A DNA stretch of 64,000 bases from Streptomyces pyxinicus (GCF_024753135.1 NZ_JANUGP010000004.1:1-64000), one strand, 5' to 3'. Counted from the first letter of the stretch, positions 1 through 10,297 are shown. Numbers and translations: made by a program. Notes: a model not told the origin generated them from the sequence alone.

Positions 1-78
1 GCCCGGGGTGCCGGTTTCGTCGCTCACGGGACGATTATGGCGCCGGGCGGGGGCGGGCTCCGCGGGCGGGTGTCCTCC

Positions 79-150
79 GTTCCCGGTTCCCCGGTTTCCC
101 GGGCTTCCGATTCCCCGGTTCCCCGGGTTTCCGGCTCCGGGTTCCCGGGT
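79..150. repeat. Degenerate TTCCCGG-type short repeats
   Basis: About seventy bases are built from imperfect copies of TTCCCCGGT and TTCCCGGGT. They lie directly after the stop codon of the SH3-domain gene on the minus strand, so they form its 3' flank. The alternating C and G blocks could pair with each other. I see no gene in bases 1-149. Confidence 0.5.
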
Positions 151-467
151 CAGGCGCAGCGGGCGGTCACGTAGCCGTCGGCGCCGGTCTGGACGTAGGA
201 GTCGGCCACGTACTCGCCGTTGCCGATGTTGTCCCAGATGTTCGAGGTGCCATAGGGGCCCGCGACGCTGGTGCCCGGCGTCTGGCAGTAGATCGCGACC
301 CTGGCCCCCTCGGGCAGCATGCGGACCAGGCTGTACTGGGTGCCGGGACCGCTGCGGACGTTCAGGCGCACGCCCGGCGCGACCGCGTAGGTGCGCAGCG
401 CGGCCGTGGTGACCGAGGCCGGCTCCGCCGTGGTGGTGCCGACCGCTTCCATAGGCTCGACAGACAT
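150..467 (-). CDS. SH3-domain (bacterial SH3-like) protein
   Basis: Small protein of about 105 residues with a bacterial SH3-like fold in its second half. The diagnostic stretch is VRLNVRSGPGTQYSLVRMLP, the usual LNVRSGPGT motif of SH3b domains, followed by a YVADSYV strand near the C terminus. SH3b domains often bind peptidoglycan or peptide ligands outside the cell. The ATG at 467 is chosen because a GGGGGGAG ribosome site sits seven bases upstream. A longer in-frame version from 578 lacks such a site. No clear signal peptide is seen from the chosen start, so export is uncertain. Two cysteines lie in the C-terminal half and could pair. The exact role is unknown. Confidence 0.75.
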   Translation of the reverse strand: MSVEPMEAVGTTTAEPASVTTAALRTYAVAPGVRLNVRSGPGTQYSLVRMLPEGARVAIYCQTPGTSVAGPYGTSNIWDNIGNGEYVADSYVQTGADGYVTARCA

Positions 468-630
468 CGAGTCGCTCCCCCCGTTGGCCCCACGACTGCC
501 GTGGGATCCGTCACTGCCTTGGACGCCGAAACCGGGTGCGCGGTTCGCGGGGCGCCGTCTCCGGTCCGTACACCTCATCGATTAGGCTCCCTGCGTCGCG
601 CGCGCGGACGAAGAGGCACGGGGGTGGTCC

Positions 631-2787
631 ATGGCGTCAGGACGCAGCATCGGAGCGGGCGCGGAAGCGGAACTTCCGGAGTACGCCGGCCACTACCGAC
701 TGGAGTCGTGCCTGGGCTCCGGTGGCATGGGCGTCGTGCACCTCGCCCGCAGCACCTCGGGGATGCGGCTCGCGGTGAAGGTCGTCCACGCGCAGTTCGC
801 CAGGGACCCCGAGTTCAGGGGCCGGTTCCGGCAGGAGGTGGCCGCGGCCCGGCGGGTCAGCGGTGCCTTCACGGCCTCCGTCGTGGACGCCGACCCGGAT
901 GCGGAACGGCCCTGGATGGCCACCCTGTTCATTCCCGGCCCGACGCTGGCCCAGGAGGTGAAGCGGAACGGGCCGCTGGCGCCCGCGCAGGTACGCCGGC
1001 TGATGGCCGGGCTCGCCGAGGCGCTGCGCGACATCCACCGCGTCGGTGTCGTGCACCGGGATCTCAAGCCGGGCAACGTGCTGCTCGCCGAGGACGGTCC
1101 GAAGGTGATCGACTTCGGTATCTCCCGGCCCAAGGACAGCGAACTGCGCACCGAAACCGGGAAGTTGATCGGGACACCGCCGTTCATGGCGCCCGAGCAG
1201 TTCCGCCGGCCGCGGGAGGTGGGGCCGGCGGCGGACATCTTCGCGCTCGGCTCCGTGCTGGTGCACGCGGCGACCGGGCGGGGGCCGTTCGACTCGGACA
1301 GCCCCTACATCGTCGCCTACCAGGTGGTGCACGACGAGCCCGATCTGACCGGGCTTCCGGAGAGCATCGCGCCGCTGGTGCTGCGCTGCCTCGCGAAGGA
1401 ACCCGAGGACCGGCCCACCCCGGACGAGCTGATGCGGGAGCTGCGCTCGGTCGCCGCCTCCTACGACACGCAGGCGTTCATACCGGCTCAGCGGTCGGGT
1501 GGGTCCGGTGGGGAGGAGAAGGGCGAGGAGGAGGCTCCTTCGGGGTCCGGGGACCCGGGGTCCGGGGACTCGGATGTCGACAGGGCCGTTCCGCGGCGGC
1601 GCCGGTGGGGCGGCGGGAAGCGGGCCGCCGCCTGGGGCATGGCCGGGCTCGGACTGGCCGTCGCGGCGGCCCTCGGGGCAGCGCGGCTGTCCGGTGCGCC
1701 CGGCGGGCATCCGGCGCCGGACCGGAGTCCGCGCACGGTGCCGGCGGCGGCCAAGGCCTGGGCGACCGTACCGCCCCGCACGGGCGGGACGATGGCGCAC
1801 TGCTCGTACGGGGCGGGGAAGCTGCTGTGCTCGCGGACCGGAGTGGTCTTCGCCGTGTCGCCCGCCGACGGCCGGCTGCTGTGGCGGCACTCGGTCTCCA
1901 CCCGGATCGCCGGTGACCCGCCCGTGCTGTCCGGCGGTCTCGTGCAGCCGTACACCGACGGCGGCACCCGACTGGCCGCGCTCGACCCCGATTCGGGCAA
2001 GCAGGTCTGGGAGCGTCGCCTGCCGCAGGGCACCGGGGTGCACTACACGGGCGGCACGGCCCTGTTCACGTACGCCGACGGGACGGTGGGCGCGCTGGAC
2101 ACGGCGACCGGGAGGACGAAGTGGCGGCACGCGCTGCCCGGCGGTCCCGAGGTGCCGGTGTTCCAGTCGTTCCCGGGCAGTTCGTCGGCGTACGTGGCGC
2201 GCCGCTCCCGCGACGGTTCGGGCACGCATGTCATGGCGGTGGACCCGGTCAGCGGGCGAGTGCGCTGGGAGGCCGACCTCAGCGGCTCCCTGTCGCCGGT
2301 CGGCGCCGACGACGACTCGGTGTACCTCACGGCCGTGGACACCGTGTACGGCCGTACCGAGGCGGTCGTCCGGTACACGCCCGCGACCCGGGAGGCGCGC
2401 CGGGTGCCGCTGCCCGTCGGGCTGGACGGCGCGCAGGGGACCGTGCACGGTGACCGCGTCTACCTGCTGGGCGCCGGCGGGATCCTGACGGCCGTCGACA
2501 TGAAGGCCGGCAAGCGGGTGTGGGGCCTGGAGACCTCCGTGACCCGGGGCTCGGCTCCGGTCACGGACGGCAGGAGGGTGTTCTTCAGCGCGGCCGACGG
2601 GCGGCTGCTGGCCGTCGACGCCGCGGACGGCCGGCTCGTCGGGCAGACCAGGGCCCGGCTCGGCGCCGATGCGGACCGGGTCGTGGCGAGCCTGCCCGCG
2701 CCGGTCCTGACCGGGGGCCGCTTGTACGCCGCCGCCCCCGACGGAACCGTGTTCTCGCTGGACGCCCGCGACCCGTCGACGTGGTGA
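631..2787 (+). CDS. Membrane Ser/Thr protein kinase with PQQ-type beta-propeller
   Basis: A 718-residue Hanks-type kinase. The cytoplasmic catalytic domain spans about residues 20-280: glycine loop GSGGMG, ATP-binding Lys50, catalytic loop HRDLKPGN, DFG motif in VIDFGISRP, and the activation-segment anchor GTPPFMAPEQ. An acidic/glycine linker leads to one membrane helix at about 330-352. The outer part, to residue 718, has repeated blades with patterns such as GRLLWRHS, GKQVWER, GRTKWRH and GRVRWE, typical of PQQ/WD-like propellers. By family knowledge it should phosphorylate proteins on Ser/Thr in response to something the propeller senses; the ligand is not evident. It is convergent with ilvD, with a strong hairpin between them. 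Confidence 0.93.
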   Translation: MASGRSIGAGAEAELPEYAGHYRLESCLGSGGMGVVHLARSTSGMRLAVKVVHAQFARDPEFRGRFRQEVAAARRVSGAFTASVVDADPDAERPWMATLFIPGPTLAQEVKRNGPLAPAQVRRLMAGLAEALRDIHRVGVVHRDLKPGNVLLAEDGPKVIDFGISRPKDSELRTETGKLIGTPPFMAPEQFRRPREVGPAADIFALGSVLVHAATGRGPFDSDSPYIVAYQVVHDEPDLTGLPESIAPLVLRCLAKEPEDRPTPDELMRELRSVAASYDTQAFIPAQRSGGSGGEEKGEEEAPSGSGDPGSGDSDVDRAVPRRRRWGGGKRAAAWGMAGLGLAVAAALGAARLSGAPGGHPAPDRSPRTVPAAAKAWATVPPRTGGTMAHCSYGAGKLLCSRTGVVFAVSPADGRLLWRHSVSTRIAGDPPVLSGGLVQPYTDGGTRLAALDPDSGKQVWERRLPQGTGVHYTGGTALFTYADGTVGALDTATGRTKWRHALPGGPEVPVFQSFPGSSSAYVARRSRDGSGTHVMAVDPVSGRVRWEADLSGSLSPVGADDDSVYLTAVDTVYGRTEAVVRYTPATREARRVPLPVGLDGAQGTVHGDRVYLLGAGGILTAVDMKAGKRVWGLETSVTRGSAPVTDGRRVFFSAADGRLLAVDAADGRLVGQTRARLGADADRVVASLPAPVLTGGRLYAAAPDGTVFSLDARDPSTW

Positions 2788-2806
2788 CGTGTGACGTGTG
2801 ACCCGG

Positions 2807-2840
2807 GAAGGGGGCCGCCCTCGCCGGGGCGGCCCCCTTC
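2807..2840. terminator. Perfect hairpin between kinase and ilvD
   Basis: Fourteen-base-pair perfect inverted repeat (2807-2820 with 2827-2840) and a six-base loop between two convergent genes. It should work for both strands. There is no U tract, as is common in high-GC actinobacteria. Confidence 0.8.
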
Positions 2841-2855
2841 ACAGGCTCCGGTGGC

Positions 2856-4709
2856 TCAGCCCAGCTTGCTCACGTCGCGGACCGCGCCCCGGTCGGCGCT
2901 GGTGGCCATCGCCGCGTAGGCGCGCAGCGCGGCGGAGACCTTGCGTTCGCGGTCGCGCGGGGCGTAGACGCCGTTCAGCTCCTGCTCGCGGCGGGCGAGT
3001 TCGGCGTCGTCGACCAGCAGCTCGATCGAGCGGCCCGGGATGTCGATGCGGATGCGGTCGCCGTCCCTGACCAGGGCGATGGTGCCGCCGGAGGCCGCCT
3101 CCGGTGAGGCGTGGCCGATGGAGAGGCCCGAGGTGCCGCCGGAGAAGCGGCCGTCGGTGATCAGCGCGCAGCTCTTGCCCAGGCCCCGGCCCTTCAGGTA
3201 CGAGGTCGGGTACAGCATCTCCTGCATGCCGGGGCCGCCCTTGGGGCCCTCGTAGCGGATGACGACGACGTCGCCTTCCTTGACCTCCTGGGTGAGGATG
3301 CGCTGGACGGCCTCCTCCTGGGACTCGCAGACGACCGCCGGGCCCTCGAAGGTCCAGATCGACTCGTCCACGCCGGCCGTCTTCACCACGCAGCCGTCGA
3401 CGGCGAGGTTGCCCTTCAGCACCGCGAGGCCGCCGTCCTTGGAGTAGGCGTGCTCGGCGGAGCGGATGCAGCCGCTCTCGGCGTCCTCGTCCAGGGAGTC
3501 CCAGCGCTCGGACTGGGAGAAGGCCTCGGCGGAGCGGACGCAGCCGGGGGCCGCGTGCCACAGCTCGACGGCCTTCGGGGAGGGCGAGCCGCCGCGCACG
3601 TCCCAGGTCTTCAGCCAGTCGGCGAGGGAGGGGCTGTGCACGGCGTGCACGTCCTCGTTGAGCTGCCCGGCCCGGTGCAGCTCGCCGAGCAGGGCCGGGA
3701 TGCCGCCGGCGCGGTGCACGTCCTCCATGTAGTACGTGCGGTTCTTGCCCACGTTCGGGGCGACCTTGGCCAGGCACGGCACCCGGCGCGAGACGGCGTC
3801 GATCTGCTCCAGGCCGAAGGGGACGCCGGCCTCCTCGGCGGCGGCCAGCAGGTGCAGGATCGTGTTGGTGGAGCCGCCCATCGCGATGTCCAGGGCCATG
3901 GCGTTCTCGAAGGCCTGGAAGGTCGCGACATTGCGCGGCAGGACCGTCTCGTCGTCCTGCTCGTAGTGGCGGCGGGTGAGGTCCACGGCCGTGCGGGCGG
4001 CATCGACGTAGAGCTGCTTGCGCGCGGTGTGGGTGGCGAGGACCGAGCCGTTGCCGGGCAGGGACAGGCCGATGGCCTCGGTCAGGCAGTTCATGGAGTT
4101 GGCGGTGAACATGCCGGAACAGCTGCCGCAGGTCGGGCAGGCGTTCTCCTCGATCCGGAGGATGTCCTCGTCGGAGATCTTGTCGTTGACGGCGTCGGAG
4201 ATCGCGTCGACCAGGTCGAGGGTGCGGACCGTGCCGTCAACCAGGGTGGCCCGGCCGGACTCCATGGGGCCGCCGGAGACGAAGACCGTCGGGATGTTCA
4301 GCCGCAGGGCGGCCATCAGCATGCCCGGGGTGATCTTGTCGCAGTTGGAGATGCAGACCAGGGCGTCGGCGCAGTGGGCCTCGACCATGTACTCGACGGA
4401 GTCCGCGATCAGGTCGCGGGAGGGCAGCGAGTACAGCATGCCGCCGTGGCCCATGGCGATGCCGTCGTCTACGGCGATGGTGTTGAACTCGCGCGGGATG
4501 CCGCCCGCCTCGGTGATCGCCTCGCTGACGATCCGGCCGACCGGCTGGAGGTGGGTGTGGCCCGGCACGAACTCCGTGAACGAGTTCGCGACCGCGATGA
4601 TCGGCTTCCGGCCGATGTCCGCACCGGGTACACCGGAGGCGCGCATAAGGGCGCGGGCGCCCGCCATGTTGCGGCCGTGGGTGACTGTGCGGGACCTCAG
4701 CTCGGGCAT
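2856..4709 (-). CDS. ilvD: Dihydroxy-acid dehydratase
   Basis: A 617-residue enzyme that dehydrates 2,3-dihydroxy-isovalerate and its methylvalerate homologue in valine, isoleucine and leucine synthesis. Family signatures are all present: CDKITPGML, the iron-sulfur ligand segment [17 protein letters not shown], and [14 protein letters not shown]. Length matches the family. The start at 4709 gives [12 protein letters not shown] and is preceded by GAAGGAG seven bases away; an in-frame extension to 4823 has no such site and does not look like the family N terminus. It is transcribed alone, and the other ilv genes are not in this window. IlvD also supplies keto-isovalerate for pantothenate, linking it to the panC operon at 33 kb. 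Confidence 0.97.
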   Translation of the reverse strand: MPELRSRTVTHGRNMAGARALMRASGVPGADIGRKPIIAVANSFTEFVPGHTHLQPVGRIVSEAITEAGGIPREFNTIAVDDGIAMGHGGMLYSLPSRDLIADSVEYMVEAHCADALVCISNCDKITPGMLMAALRLNIPTVFVSGGPMESGRATLVDGTVRTLDLVDAISDAVNDKISDEDILRIEENACPTCGSCSGMFTANSMNCLTEAIGLSLPGNGSVLATHTARKQLYVDAARTAVDLTRRHYEQDDETVLPRNVATFQAFENAMALDIAMGGSTNTILHLLAAAEEAGVPFGLEQIDAVSRRVPCLAKVAPNVGKNRTYYMEDVHRAGGIPALLGELHRAGQLNEDVHAVHSPSLADWLKTWDVRGGSPSPKAVELWHAAPGCVRSAEAFSQSERWDSLDEDAESGCIRSAEHAYSKDGGLAVLKGNLAVDGCVVKTAGVDESIWTFEGPAVVCESQEEAVQRILTQEVKEGDVVVIRYEGPKGGPGMQEMLYPTSYLKGRGLGKSCALITDGRFSGGTSGLSIGHASPEAASGGTIALVRDGDRIRIDIPGRSIELLVDDAELARREQELNGVYAPRDRERKVSAALRAYAAMATSADRGAVRDVSKLG

Positions 4710-4836
4710 CGTCGCTCGCTCCTTCGAAACCTTCTGCCAGAGAGTTCTGACTGTACGGTCGAGCGTACGCCGGTGCTCCAAGGACTGGACACGGTTGTCC
4801 GGAATACGGGACGCGCGTTCCACGGACGGGGCATGC

Positions 4837-5595
4837 TCAGGGGTTCGTCAGGTGTCCCTGGACGACGGGTGCGACGCGCGCGATGAGCTGTTCCAGGTCG
4901 GCCGAGGCCAGCGGCTCCAGCTTGATCACGTACCGCATCATGGCCGCGCCGACCAGCTGGGCGGCGGCCAGCTCGGCGCGGAGTTCGGCGTCCGGCAGGT
5001 CGAGCTGGGCGGCGACGCGGCGCAGCAGCTGGGTCGCGACCAGGTGGCGGAAGACGGCGGCGGCGGTCTCGTTGTCGACGGCGGAGCGCAGGATCGCCAG
5101 CAGCGGGGCCCGGGTGACGGGGTTGTCCCAGACGCCGAAGACGAACCGGGTCAGCCGCTCCCCCACGCCCTCCAGCGCGCCGTCGGCCACCGCGTTCGGG
5201 GCCTCCAGCGCGGGGGCGAAGGCGACCGCGACGGCCGCCTCGAAGACCTGTTCCTTGGTGCCGAAGTAGTGGTGGACCAGCGCGGAGTCCACCCCGGCCG
5301 CCTTGGCGATGCCGCGCACGGACGTCTTCGCGTAGCCGCGCTCGGAGAACTCGGCGCGGGCCGCGGCGAGGATGCGGTCGCGGGTGCCGACGGACTCGGT
5401 GCGCGGAGGGCGGCCGCGGCGGCGGGCGCGCGGCCGGCCGGCGGGGCTTTCAGGGGTGCCGGTGGGGGTTTCAGGGGTGCCGAGGGGGATTTCAGGGGTG
5501 CCGTCGGGGCTTTCGGGGCCGGTGTCGGGGCTCTCGGGGCCGGCATCAGGCCTCTCGGACCCGCCGTCAGGGCTCTCGGGCTCGGGCTCGGTCAT
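4837..5595 (-). CDS. TetR-family regulator with repetitive N-terminal tail
   Basis: A 252-residue regulator. After an unusual tail (residues 5-53) comes an arginine-rich patch [12 protein letters not shown], then the TetR helix-turn-helix with [18 protein letters not shown], and an all-helical C-terminal ligand domain. The tail consists of seven tandem heptads of the type GPESPDT or TPETPTG, rich in Pro and acidic residues, which the family normally lacks. The ATG at 5595 overlaps the stop of the upstream isomerase-like gene by four bases (ATGA), so the two are probably translationally coupled. The target genes are not known; its own operon is a reasonable guess. Confidence 0.88.
   Translation of the reverse strand: MTEPEPESPDGGSERPDAGPESPDTGPESPDGTPEIPLGTPETPTGTPESPAGRPRARRRGRPPRTESVGTRDRILAAARAEFSERGYAKTSVRGIAKAAGVDSALVHHYFGTKEQVFEAAVAVAFAPALEAPNAVADGALEGVGERLTRFVFGVWDNPVTRAPLLAILRSAVDNETAAAVFRHLVATQLLRRVAAQLDLPDAELRAELAAAQLVGAAMMRYVIKLEPLASADLEQLIARVAPVVQGHLTNP
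5437..5583 (-). repeat. Seven tandem 21-bp repeats (heptad coding repeats)
   Basis: Within the TetR gene, residues 5-53 are coded by about seven degenerate 21-base units giving [42 protein letters not shown] and TPESPAG. The period keeps the reading frame, so copy number could vary between strains without frameshift. Confidence 0.8.
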
Positions 5596-6416
5596 GGCCG
5601 GGGTACCCGTGCCGCCGACGACGTCAGGTGCTTGCGCGTGAACTCCAGGGCCTCGGCGAGGTCGGCCTCGCGTTCGGCGCTGGACATCGCCCGGCGGGTG
5701 TTGACCTCGATGACGACATGGCCGTCGAAACCGGAGACGGTCAGGTGCTCCAGCAGCTCGGCGCAGGGCTGGGTGCCGCGGCCGGGCACCAGGTGCTCGT
5801 CCTTGGCGGAGCCGCGCCCGTCGGCCAGGTGGACATGGCCGAGCCGGTCGCCCATGCGGCCGATCATGTCCAGGGCGTCGGAGCGGGCCGTCGCGGTGTG
5901 GCTGAGGTCGATCGTGAAGTGCCGGTAGTCGTGCCGGGTGACGTCCCAGTCCGGGGCGTAGGCGAGCATCTCGCGGTCGCGGTAGCGCCAGGGGTACATG
6001 TTCTCGACGGCGAACCGGACGTCCGTCTCGTCGGCCATCCGCCAGATCCCGGTCACGAAGTCGCGCGCGTACTGCCGCTGCCAGCGGAAGGGCGGGTGCA
6101 CGACGACGGTGGAGGCGCCGAGCTTCTCCGCCGCCGCGCGGGCGCGCTGGAGCTTGGCCCAGGGGTCGGTGGACCACACGCGCTGGGTGATCAGCAGGCA
6201 GGGGGCGTGGACGGCCAGGATCGGGACGCCGTGGTAGTCCGACAGGCGGCGCAGCGCCTCGATGTCCTGGCTGACCGGGTCGGTCCACACCATGACCTCG
6301 ACGCCGTCGTATCCGAGGCGCGCGGCGATCTCGAAGGCCGTCGCCGTCGACTCCGGGTACACGGAGGCCGTCGACAGGGCGACGCGCACGTCCCTTGGTT
6401 CAGCCACGTCCGTCAC
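5592..6416 (-). CDS. Sugar phosphate isomerase/epimerase family protein
   Basis: A 274-residue TIM-barrel protein of the xylose-isomerase-like/AP-endonuclease-2 superfamily. Metal-ligand strands are visible: a Glu in [10 protein letters not shown], His in AVHAPCL and VVHPPF, Glu in FAVENMYPW, a TIDLSHTA segment, [19 protein letters not shown] with the typical D-x-H-P-like metal motif, and a final Glu in GHVVIEVN. These imply a divalent-metal aldose/ketose isomerase or epimerase; the substrate cannot be told from sequence. It is the first gene of a two-gene unit with the TetR regulator. Confidence 0.85.
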   Translation of the reverse strand: MTDVAEPRDVRVALSTASVYPESTATAFEIAARLGYDGVEVMVWTDPVSQDIEALRRLSDYHGVPILAVHAPCLLITQRVWSTDPWAKLQRARAAAEKLGASTVVVHPPFRWQRQYARDFVTGIWRMADETDVRFAVENMYPWRYRDREMLAYAPDWDVTRHDYRHFTIDLSHTATARSDALDMIGRMGDRLGHVHLADGRGSAKDEHLVPGRGTQPCAELLEHLTVSGFDGHVVIEVNTRRAMSSAEREADLAEALEFTRKHLTSSAARVPRP

Positions 6417-6450
6417 CTTACGGGGTGGGACGGACCGGATGCCGGGTGCT

Positions 6451-6488
6451 GCTTGGCCGTTGTGAGCTCGGCCGTTGTGAGCTTGGCC
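6451..6488. repeat. 15-bp tandem repeat, 2.5 copies
   Basis: GCTTGGCCGTTGTGA is followed directly by GCTCGGCCGTTGTGA and a partial third copy. It lies in the 106-base gap between the phosphatase gene end and the isomerase-like gene start, upstream of the latter on the minus strand. Confidence 0.7.
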
Positions 6489-6522
6489 ATGCGGGGTGCC
6501 GCCGGGGTGCGCCGCGCGGGCT

Positions 6523-7455
6523 TCACGCCGTTCCCATGTGGTCCAGGCGGCGCAGGATCACGCCCTCGCGCAGCGCCCAGGGGCAGATCTCCAGGCTCTC
6601 CACGCCGAAGAGGTCCATCGCGCCCTCGGCCACCAGGGCACCGGCCAGCAACTGGCCGGCCCTGCCCTCCGAGACGCCAGGCAGTTCGCCGCGCTGCTCG
6701 GTCGTCATGCCGGCGAGGCGCGGCACCCAGGCCTCCAGGGACTCGCGCTTCAGCTCGCGCTGGACGTAGAGGCCCTCGGCGCTGCGGGCGGCGCCGGCGA
6801 TACGGGCCAGCTGCTTGAAGGTCTTGGAGGTGGCGACCACGTGGTCCGGGGCGCCGAGGCGGCTGAACTCGCCGACCGTGCGGGCGATCTCGGTGCGCAC
6901 GTGCCGGCGCAGGGCGCGGACGTCGTCCGGGGCGGGCGGGTCGCCGGGCAGCCAGCCGGCGGTGAGGCGACCGGCGCCGAGCGGCAGTGAGACGGCGGCG
7001 TGCGGTTCCTCGTCCAGGCCGTAGGCGATCTCCAGGGAGCCGCCGCCGATGTCCAAGACCAGCAGCTTTCCGGCGGACCAGCCGAACCAGCGGCGGACGG
7101 CGAGGAAGGTGAGGCGGGCCTCCTCGGCGCCGCTGAGCACCTGGAGCCGTACGCCGGTCTCGGCCTCGACGCGGGTGAGGACGTCGTCGGCGTTGCCGGC
7201 CTCGCGGACGGCGGAGGTGGCGAACGGGAGCAGGTCCTCGACGCCCTTGTCCTCGGCGGCCTGGAGCGCGTCCCGGACGACGGCGACCAGCTTCTCTATG
7301 CCGTCCTCGCCGATGGCGCCGTCGCCGTCGAGGAGCTGGGCGAGCCGAAGGTCGGCCTTGTGCGAGTGGGCGGGCAGCGGCCGGGCGCCGGGGTGGGCGT
7401 CCACCACCAGCAGATGCACCGTGTTCGAACCCACGTCCAGGACACCGAGTCTCAT
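6523..7455 (-). CDS. Ppx/GppA-type phosphatase
   Basis: A 310-residue member of the exopolyphosphatase/pppGpp-phosphohydrolase family (ASKHA fold). The two phosphate-binding loops are plain: [13 protein letters not shown] at the N terminus and [12 protein letters not shown] near residue 140; TSAVREA between them is also conserved. At about 310 residues it is the short actinobacterial type without the extra C-terminal HD domain of E. coli Ppx. By family knowledge such proteins degrade polyphosphate and/or pppGpp; which one applies here cannot be decided. The ATG at 7455 begins the conserved [12 protein letters not shown]. It is divergent from the Cys-rich gene, with 72 bases between the starts. 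Confidence 0.92.
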   Translation of the reverse strand: MRLGVLDVGSNTVHLLVVDAHPGARPLPAHSHKADLRLAQLLDGDGAIGEDGIEKLVAVVRDALQAAEDKGVEDLLPFATSAVREAGNADDVLTRVEAETGVRLQVLSGAEEARLTFLAVRRWFGWSAGKLLVLDIGGGSLEIAYGLDEEPHAAVSLPLGAGRLTAGWLPGDPPAPDDVRALRRHVRTEIARTVGEFSRLGAPDHVVATSKTFKQLARIAGAARSAEGLYVQRELKRESLEAWVPRLAGMTTEQRGELPGVSEGRAGQLLAGALVAEGAMDLFGVESLEICPWALREGVILRRLDHMGTA

Positions 7456-7527
7456 GTACGGAACGCTACTGCCAGATCGCCGCTGCTCGGTGCCCCGGAG
7501 CGGGGCCGGGCCACTTACCCTGGACGG

Positions 7528-8376
7528 GTGCCAAAGACGAAAAAGGCGAAGCCCGCCAAAGCCGAAATCTCCGGAATCGCGGACAAGGTGCGCAAGGCGG
7601 CCAAAGCTTCCAAGGGGTCGACGGTGAGTGACGAGAAGGGGCTCGACTTCCCGCGCGCGTGGGTGGAGTTTCCGGACCCGGCGGACGACGAGCAGGTCTT
7701 CCGCTGCGATCTGACCTGGCTGACCTCGCGCTGGAACTGCATCTTCGGCTCCGGCTGCCAGGGCATCCAGGCGGGCCGGGCGGCGGACGGGTGCTGCACG
7801 CTGGGCGCGCACTTCTCCGACGAGGACGACGAGAAGCGGGTCGCCGAGCACGTGGCGCGGCTCACGCCGGACATCTGGCAGCACCACGAGGAGGGCACGC
7901 GGGGCGGCTGGATCTCGGAGGACGAGGAGGGCTCGCGGCAGACGCGGCCGTTCCAGGGGTCCTGCATCTTCCAGAACCGGCCCGGGTTCGCGGGCGGCGC
8001 GGGCTGCTCGCTGCACATCCTCGCGCTGCGGGAGGGGCGGGAGCCGCTGGAGACCAAGCCGGACGTGTGCTGGCAGCTGCCGGTGCGGCGGACGTACGAC
8101 TGGATCGACCGGCCGGACGACACCCGGATCCTCCAGGTGTCCATCGGGGAGTACGACCGCCGGGGCTGGGGTCCCGGTGGCCACGACCTGCACTGGTGGT
8201 GCACCTCGGCGACGTCCGCGCACGGGGCGGGGGACCCGGTGTACGTCTCCTACCGCGCCGAGCTGACGGAACTGATGGGCAAGGCGGGCTACGACCGTCT
8301 CGCGGCCCTGTGCGAACAGCGGCTCTCGGCGGAGCTGCCGCTGCTGGCCCCCCACCCGGCGGACCCGGCACCTTAG
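7528..8376 (+). CDS. Conserved cysteine-rich protein of unknown function
   Basis: A 282-residue soluble protein from a GTG start. The N terminus is Lys-rich ([13 protein letters not shown]). Clustered cysteines in [11 protein letters not shown] and [15 protein letters not shown], then later single cysteines in [17 protein letters not shown] and WWCTSATS, together with histidines, suggest a bound metal or Fe-S cluster; the CxxxxxC...CC pattern recalls YkgJ/DUF3109-type proteins. It has no membrane segment or signal peptide. It is divergent from the Ppx/GppA gene. I recognise it as a conserved actinobacterial hypothetical but cannot name a reaction. The 256 bases after it (8377-8632) hold only C-rich low-complexity sequence. 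Confidence 0.85.
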   Translation: MPKTKKAKPAKAEISGIADKVRKAAKASKGSTVSDEKGLDFPRAWVEFPDPADDEQVFRCDLTWLTSRWNCIFGSGCQGIQAGRAADGCCTLGAHFSDEDDEKRVAEHVARLTPDIWQHHEEGTRGGWISEDEEGSRQTRPFQGSCIFQNRPGFAGGAGCSLHILALREGREPLETKPDVCWQLPVRRTYDWIDRPDDTRILQVSIGEYDRRGWGPGGHDLHWWCTSATSAHGAGDPVYVSYRAELTELMGKAGYDRLAALCEQRLSAELPLLAPHPADPAP

Positions 8377-8632
8377 CCGACCTGCCTTTCCCACCCGCCT
8401 GCCCGTCTCGGCCGGCCGAGAAGGCACCGCGAAAAAAGCCCCGGTTGCCCGGGAGAGCAGATCGAGCACGGCTCGCCGCGCTCCCCCGGCCCCGGTGATC
8501 ACCGCCCGCTTCTGCCCGCCCCGCACCGGCGACCACCCCGTGCGCCGGCCTGTCCGGCCGGCCCGCGTCGAGCCCCCGCCACCGACGACCCGCCACCCCG
8601 TCGCCCCCCCACCCCGTCGCCCCCGCCCCGCG

Positions 8633-10297
8633 TCAGCCGTCCGACGGGGCCGGTGTGTCCGGGTCGGTCGGGGACGAGGTAGGGGACGAGGGATCCGAGG
8701 TCGGGGGGTCGCTGGGGGGTGGGGTGGAGGGAGGGTCGGTCGGTGGAGGTGTGGTCGGGGGCGTGGTGGAGCTGGTCGGGGGCGGAGTGGAGGGGGCGGA
8801 GGGGCGGGAGGTCGGGCGGCTCGGGGCCGTGCCGTAGCCGTTGATCGTGACCACCGCGGCCGCCGGGGAGATCGCCACGCGCGCGTGCCAGTGGCCCGAG
8901 GGCTCGCGGAGGTGGTCCACGTGCACTTTGATCGTCAACGTCTCGCCCGGGTCGAGGGTTCCCGAGGACCGGCTGAGGTACAGCCACGGCGCCGAGGTGG
9001 ACGCGGACCAGTCGACCGGGGCGTCCCCGGACGCGGTGAGGGTGATCAGGGTGGTGTCGCCGTCGTTGGCCGCGCTGACCCCGAGCTGCCCGGCGCCCTT
9101 CTTGCCGGCCCCGGAGACGCTGACGACCTCCACGGAGACGTCGGACTCGCCGTCCTTGCCGCCCGGCGTCCCGGGGCGGGCGCTGGCGTTGCCCGCGTTC
9201 TCGTACCCGCCCGCCGTGTCGCCGCCCAGCGCGTCCGGGCCCTGGGTCTCGCGCGCGGTGGCGGAGCGGCCGCCGTCGTCGCCGAGGGGCGCGCCCCGGT
9301 ACGCCGCCCACAGGGCCAGCACCGGCGCCGCCACGACCGTGGCGACGACCGTCGTCGTGACCGCACGCGCGCGGAGCCGGTCGCGGCGGGCCGCGCGGTC
9401 CTTGGGGTCCATCGGGAACCCGCGCCGGTCGAAGCGCGGCAGCGCGGCGCCCCGCGCGCGCGGGTGGTGGGCGAGCACGGTGTGCAGGGCCGCGCGGGGT
9501 GCCTCCAGCACCGGCAGCTCGGCCGGGGTGACCGAGGCGCCGGGCCAGCGGCCGGGCACCGCCCGCTCGGCGGTGCGGCGGCAGCGCGGGCAGTCGTCCA
9601 CGTGCCGTACCAGCTCGCGGCGGAGCGCGCTGCTGAGCACCAGGCGGCTGTCGCCGGTGAGGTGGGCCACGCTGGGGCAGCCGCCGGTCTCCACGACGGC
9701 GAGGGCGGCCCGGGTGCGCTCGACCTCGCAGGCCGCCGCGGCGAGCAGCTCGCGCGCGGCGGCCGGTTCCATGCCGAGGACGGCGGCGACCTCGTGGGCG
9801 GCGAGGTGGTGGCGGACGGCGAGTTCCAGGGCCTCGCGCTGCTCGGGCGACGTGCCGGCCGCCTCCGGCCAGGCCAGCAGGGCGAGTTGGCGGCGCCGCG
9901 GCTCCTGGACCTCGGGCGGTACGGACGCCTCGGCGGTCGCCCCGCCGGCGGCGCGGCCCGCCGCGTGGGTGGCCTGACGTCTCTGCCTGGCCTCGGCCAG
10001 CTTGCGCAGACACGCCCAGCGCGCGAGCGCGTACAGCCACGCCCTGCGGTCGGCGGAGGTCTCCGGCATCCGGTGGGCGCGCCGCTCGGCGAGCGCGAGG
10101 ACGTCGCCGAGGGCGGCGGTGGCCGTGTCGTGGTCGCACAGCACGGACAGACAGTAGGTGAACAGGCCGTCCAGGTACGGTTCGTAGCGCGCCGGCGTCC
10201 GCTGGGCGAGGGTGCGCGCGGCAGCGCGGTCCCGTGCCTCCCGGTGCGCCCGGTGTGCGCCGGTGGCGCGGGTCGTGGTCTCCGGACTGCTGCTCAT
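8633..10297 (-). CDS. Sigma-like / zinc-finger-like / BACON membrane fusion protein
   Basis: A 554-residue protein with an odd domain order. Residues 38-105 resemble sigma-70 region 2 and 155-200 resemble region 4 ([19 protein letters not shown]). An HxxxCxxC motif (HVDDCPRC, His232, Cys236, Cys239) matches the zinc anti-sigma motif of ECF anti-sigma factors. One membrane helix follows at about 313-333. Then comes an outer BACON-type beta-sandwich at about 400-487 ([20 protein letters not shown]) and a Pro/Thr/Ser-rich tail of some 65 residues. BACON domains bind carbohydrates or proteins. The sigma, anti-sigma and sensor parts are thus on one chain. Start ATG 10297 (GTG 10300 also possible). 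It is divergent from radA. Confidence 0.85.
   Translation of the reverse strand: MSSSPETTTRATGAHRAHREARDRAAARTLAQRTPARYEPYLDGLFTYCLSVLCDHDTATAALGDVLALAERRAHRMPETSADRRAWLYALARWACLRKLAEARQRRQATHAAGRAAGGATAEASVPPEVQEPRRRQLALLAWPEAAGTSPEQREALELAVRHHLAAHEVAAVLGMEPAAARELLAAAACEVERTRAALAVVETGGCPSVAHLTGDSRLVLSSALRRELVRHVDDCPRCRRTAERAVPGRWPGASVTPAELPVLEAPRAALHTVLAHHPRARGAALPRFDRRGFPMDPKDRAARRDRLRARAVTTTVVATVVAAPVLALWAAYRGAPLGDDGGRSATARETQGPDALGGDTAGGYENAGNASARPGTPGGKDGESDVSVEVVSVSGAGKKGAGQLGVSAANDGDTTLITLTASGDAPVDWSASTSAPWLYLSRSSGTLDPGETLTIKVHVDHLREPSGHWHARVAISPAAAVVTINGYGTAPSRPTSRPSAPSTPPPTSSTTPPTTPPPTDPPSTPPPSDPPTSDPSSPTSSPTDPDTPAPSDG

Noticed and set aside
8..412. Arg/Pro/Cys-rich open frame opposite the SH3 gene
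   Set aside because: Low complexity, no recognisable fold, and it overlaps the SH3-domain gene on the other strand.
3111..4886. Very long open frame antisense to ilvD
   Set aside because: High-GC codons lack stops in opposite frames. It has no family motif or ribosome site, and ilvD is clearly the real gene. The same applies to the long antisense frames over clpC, ftsH, cseC and the exporter.
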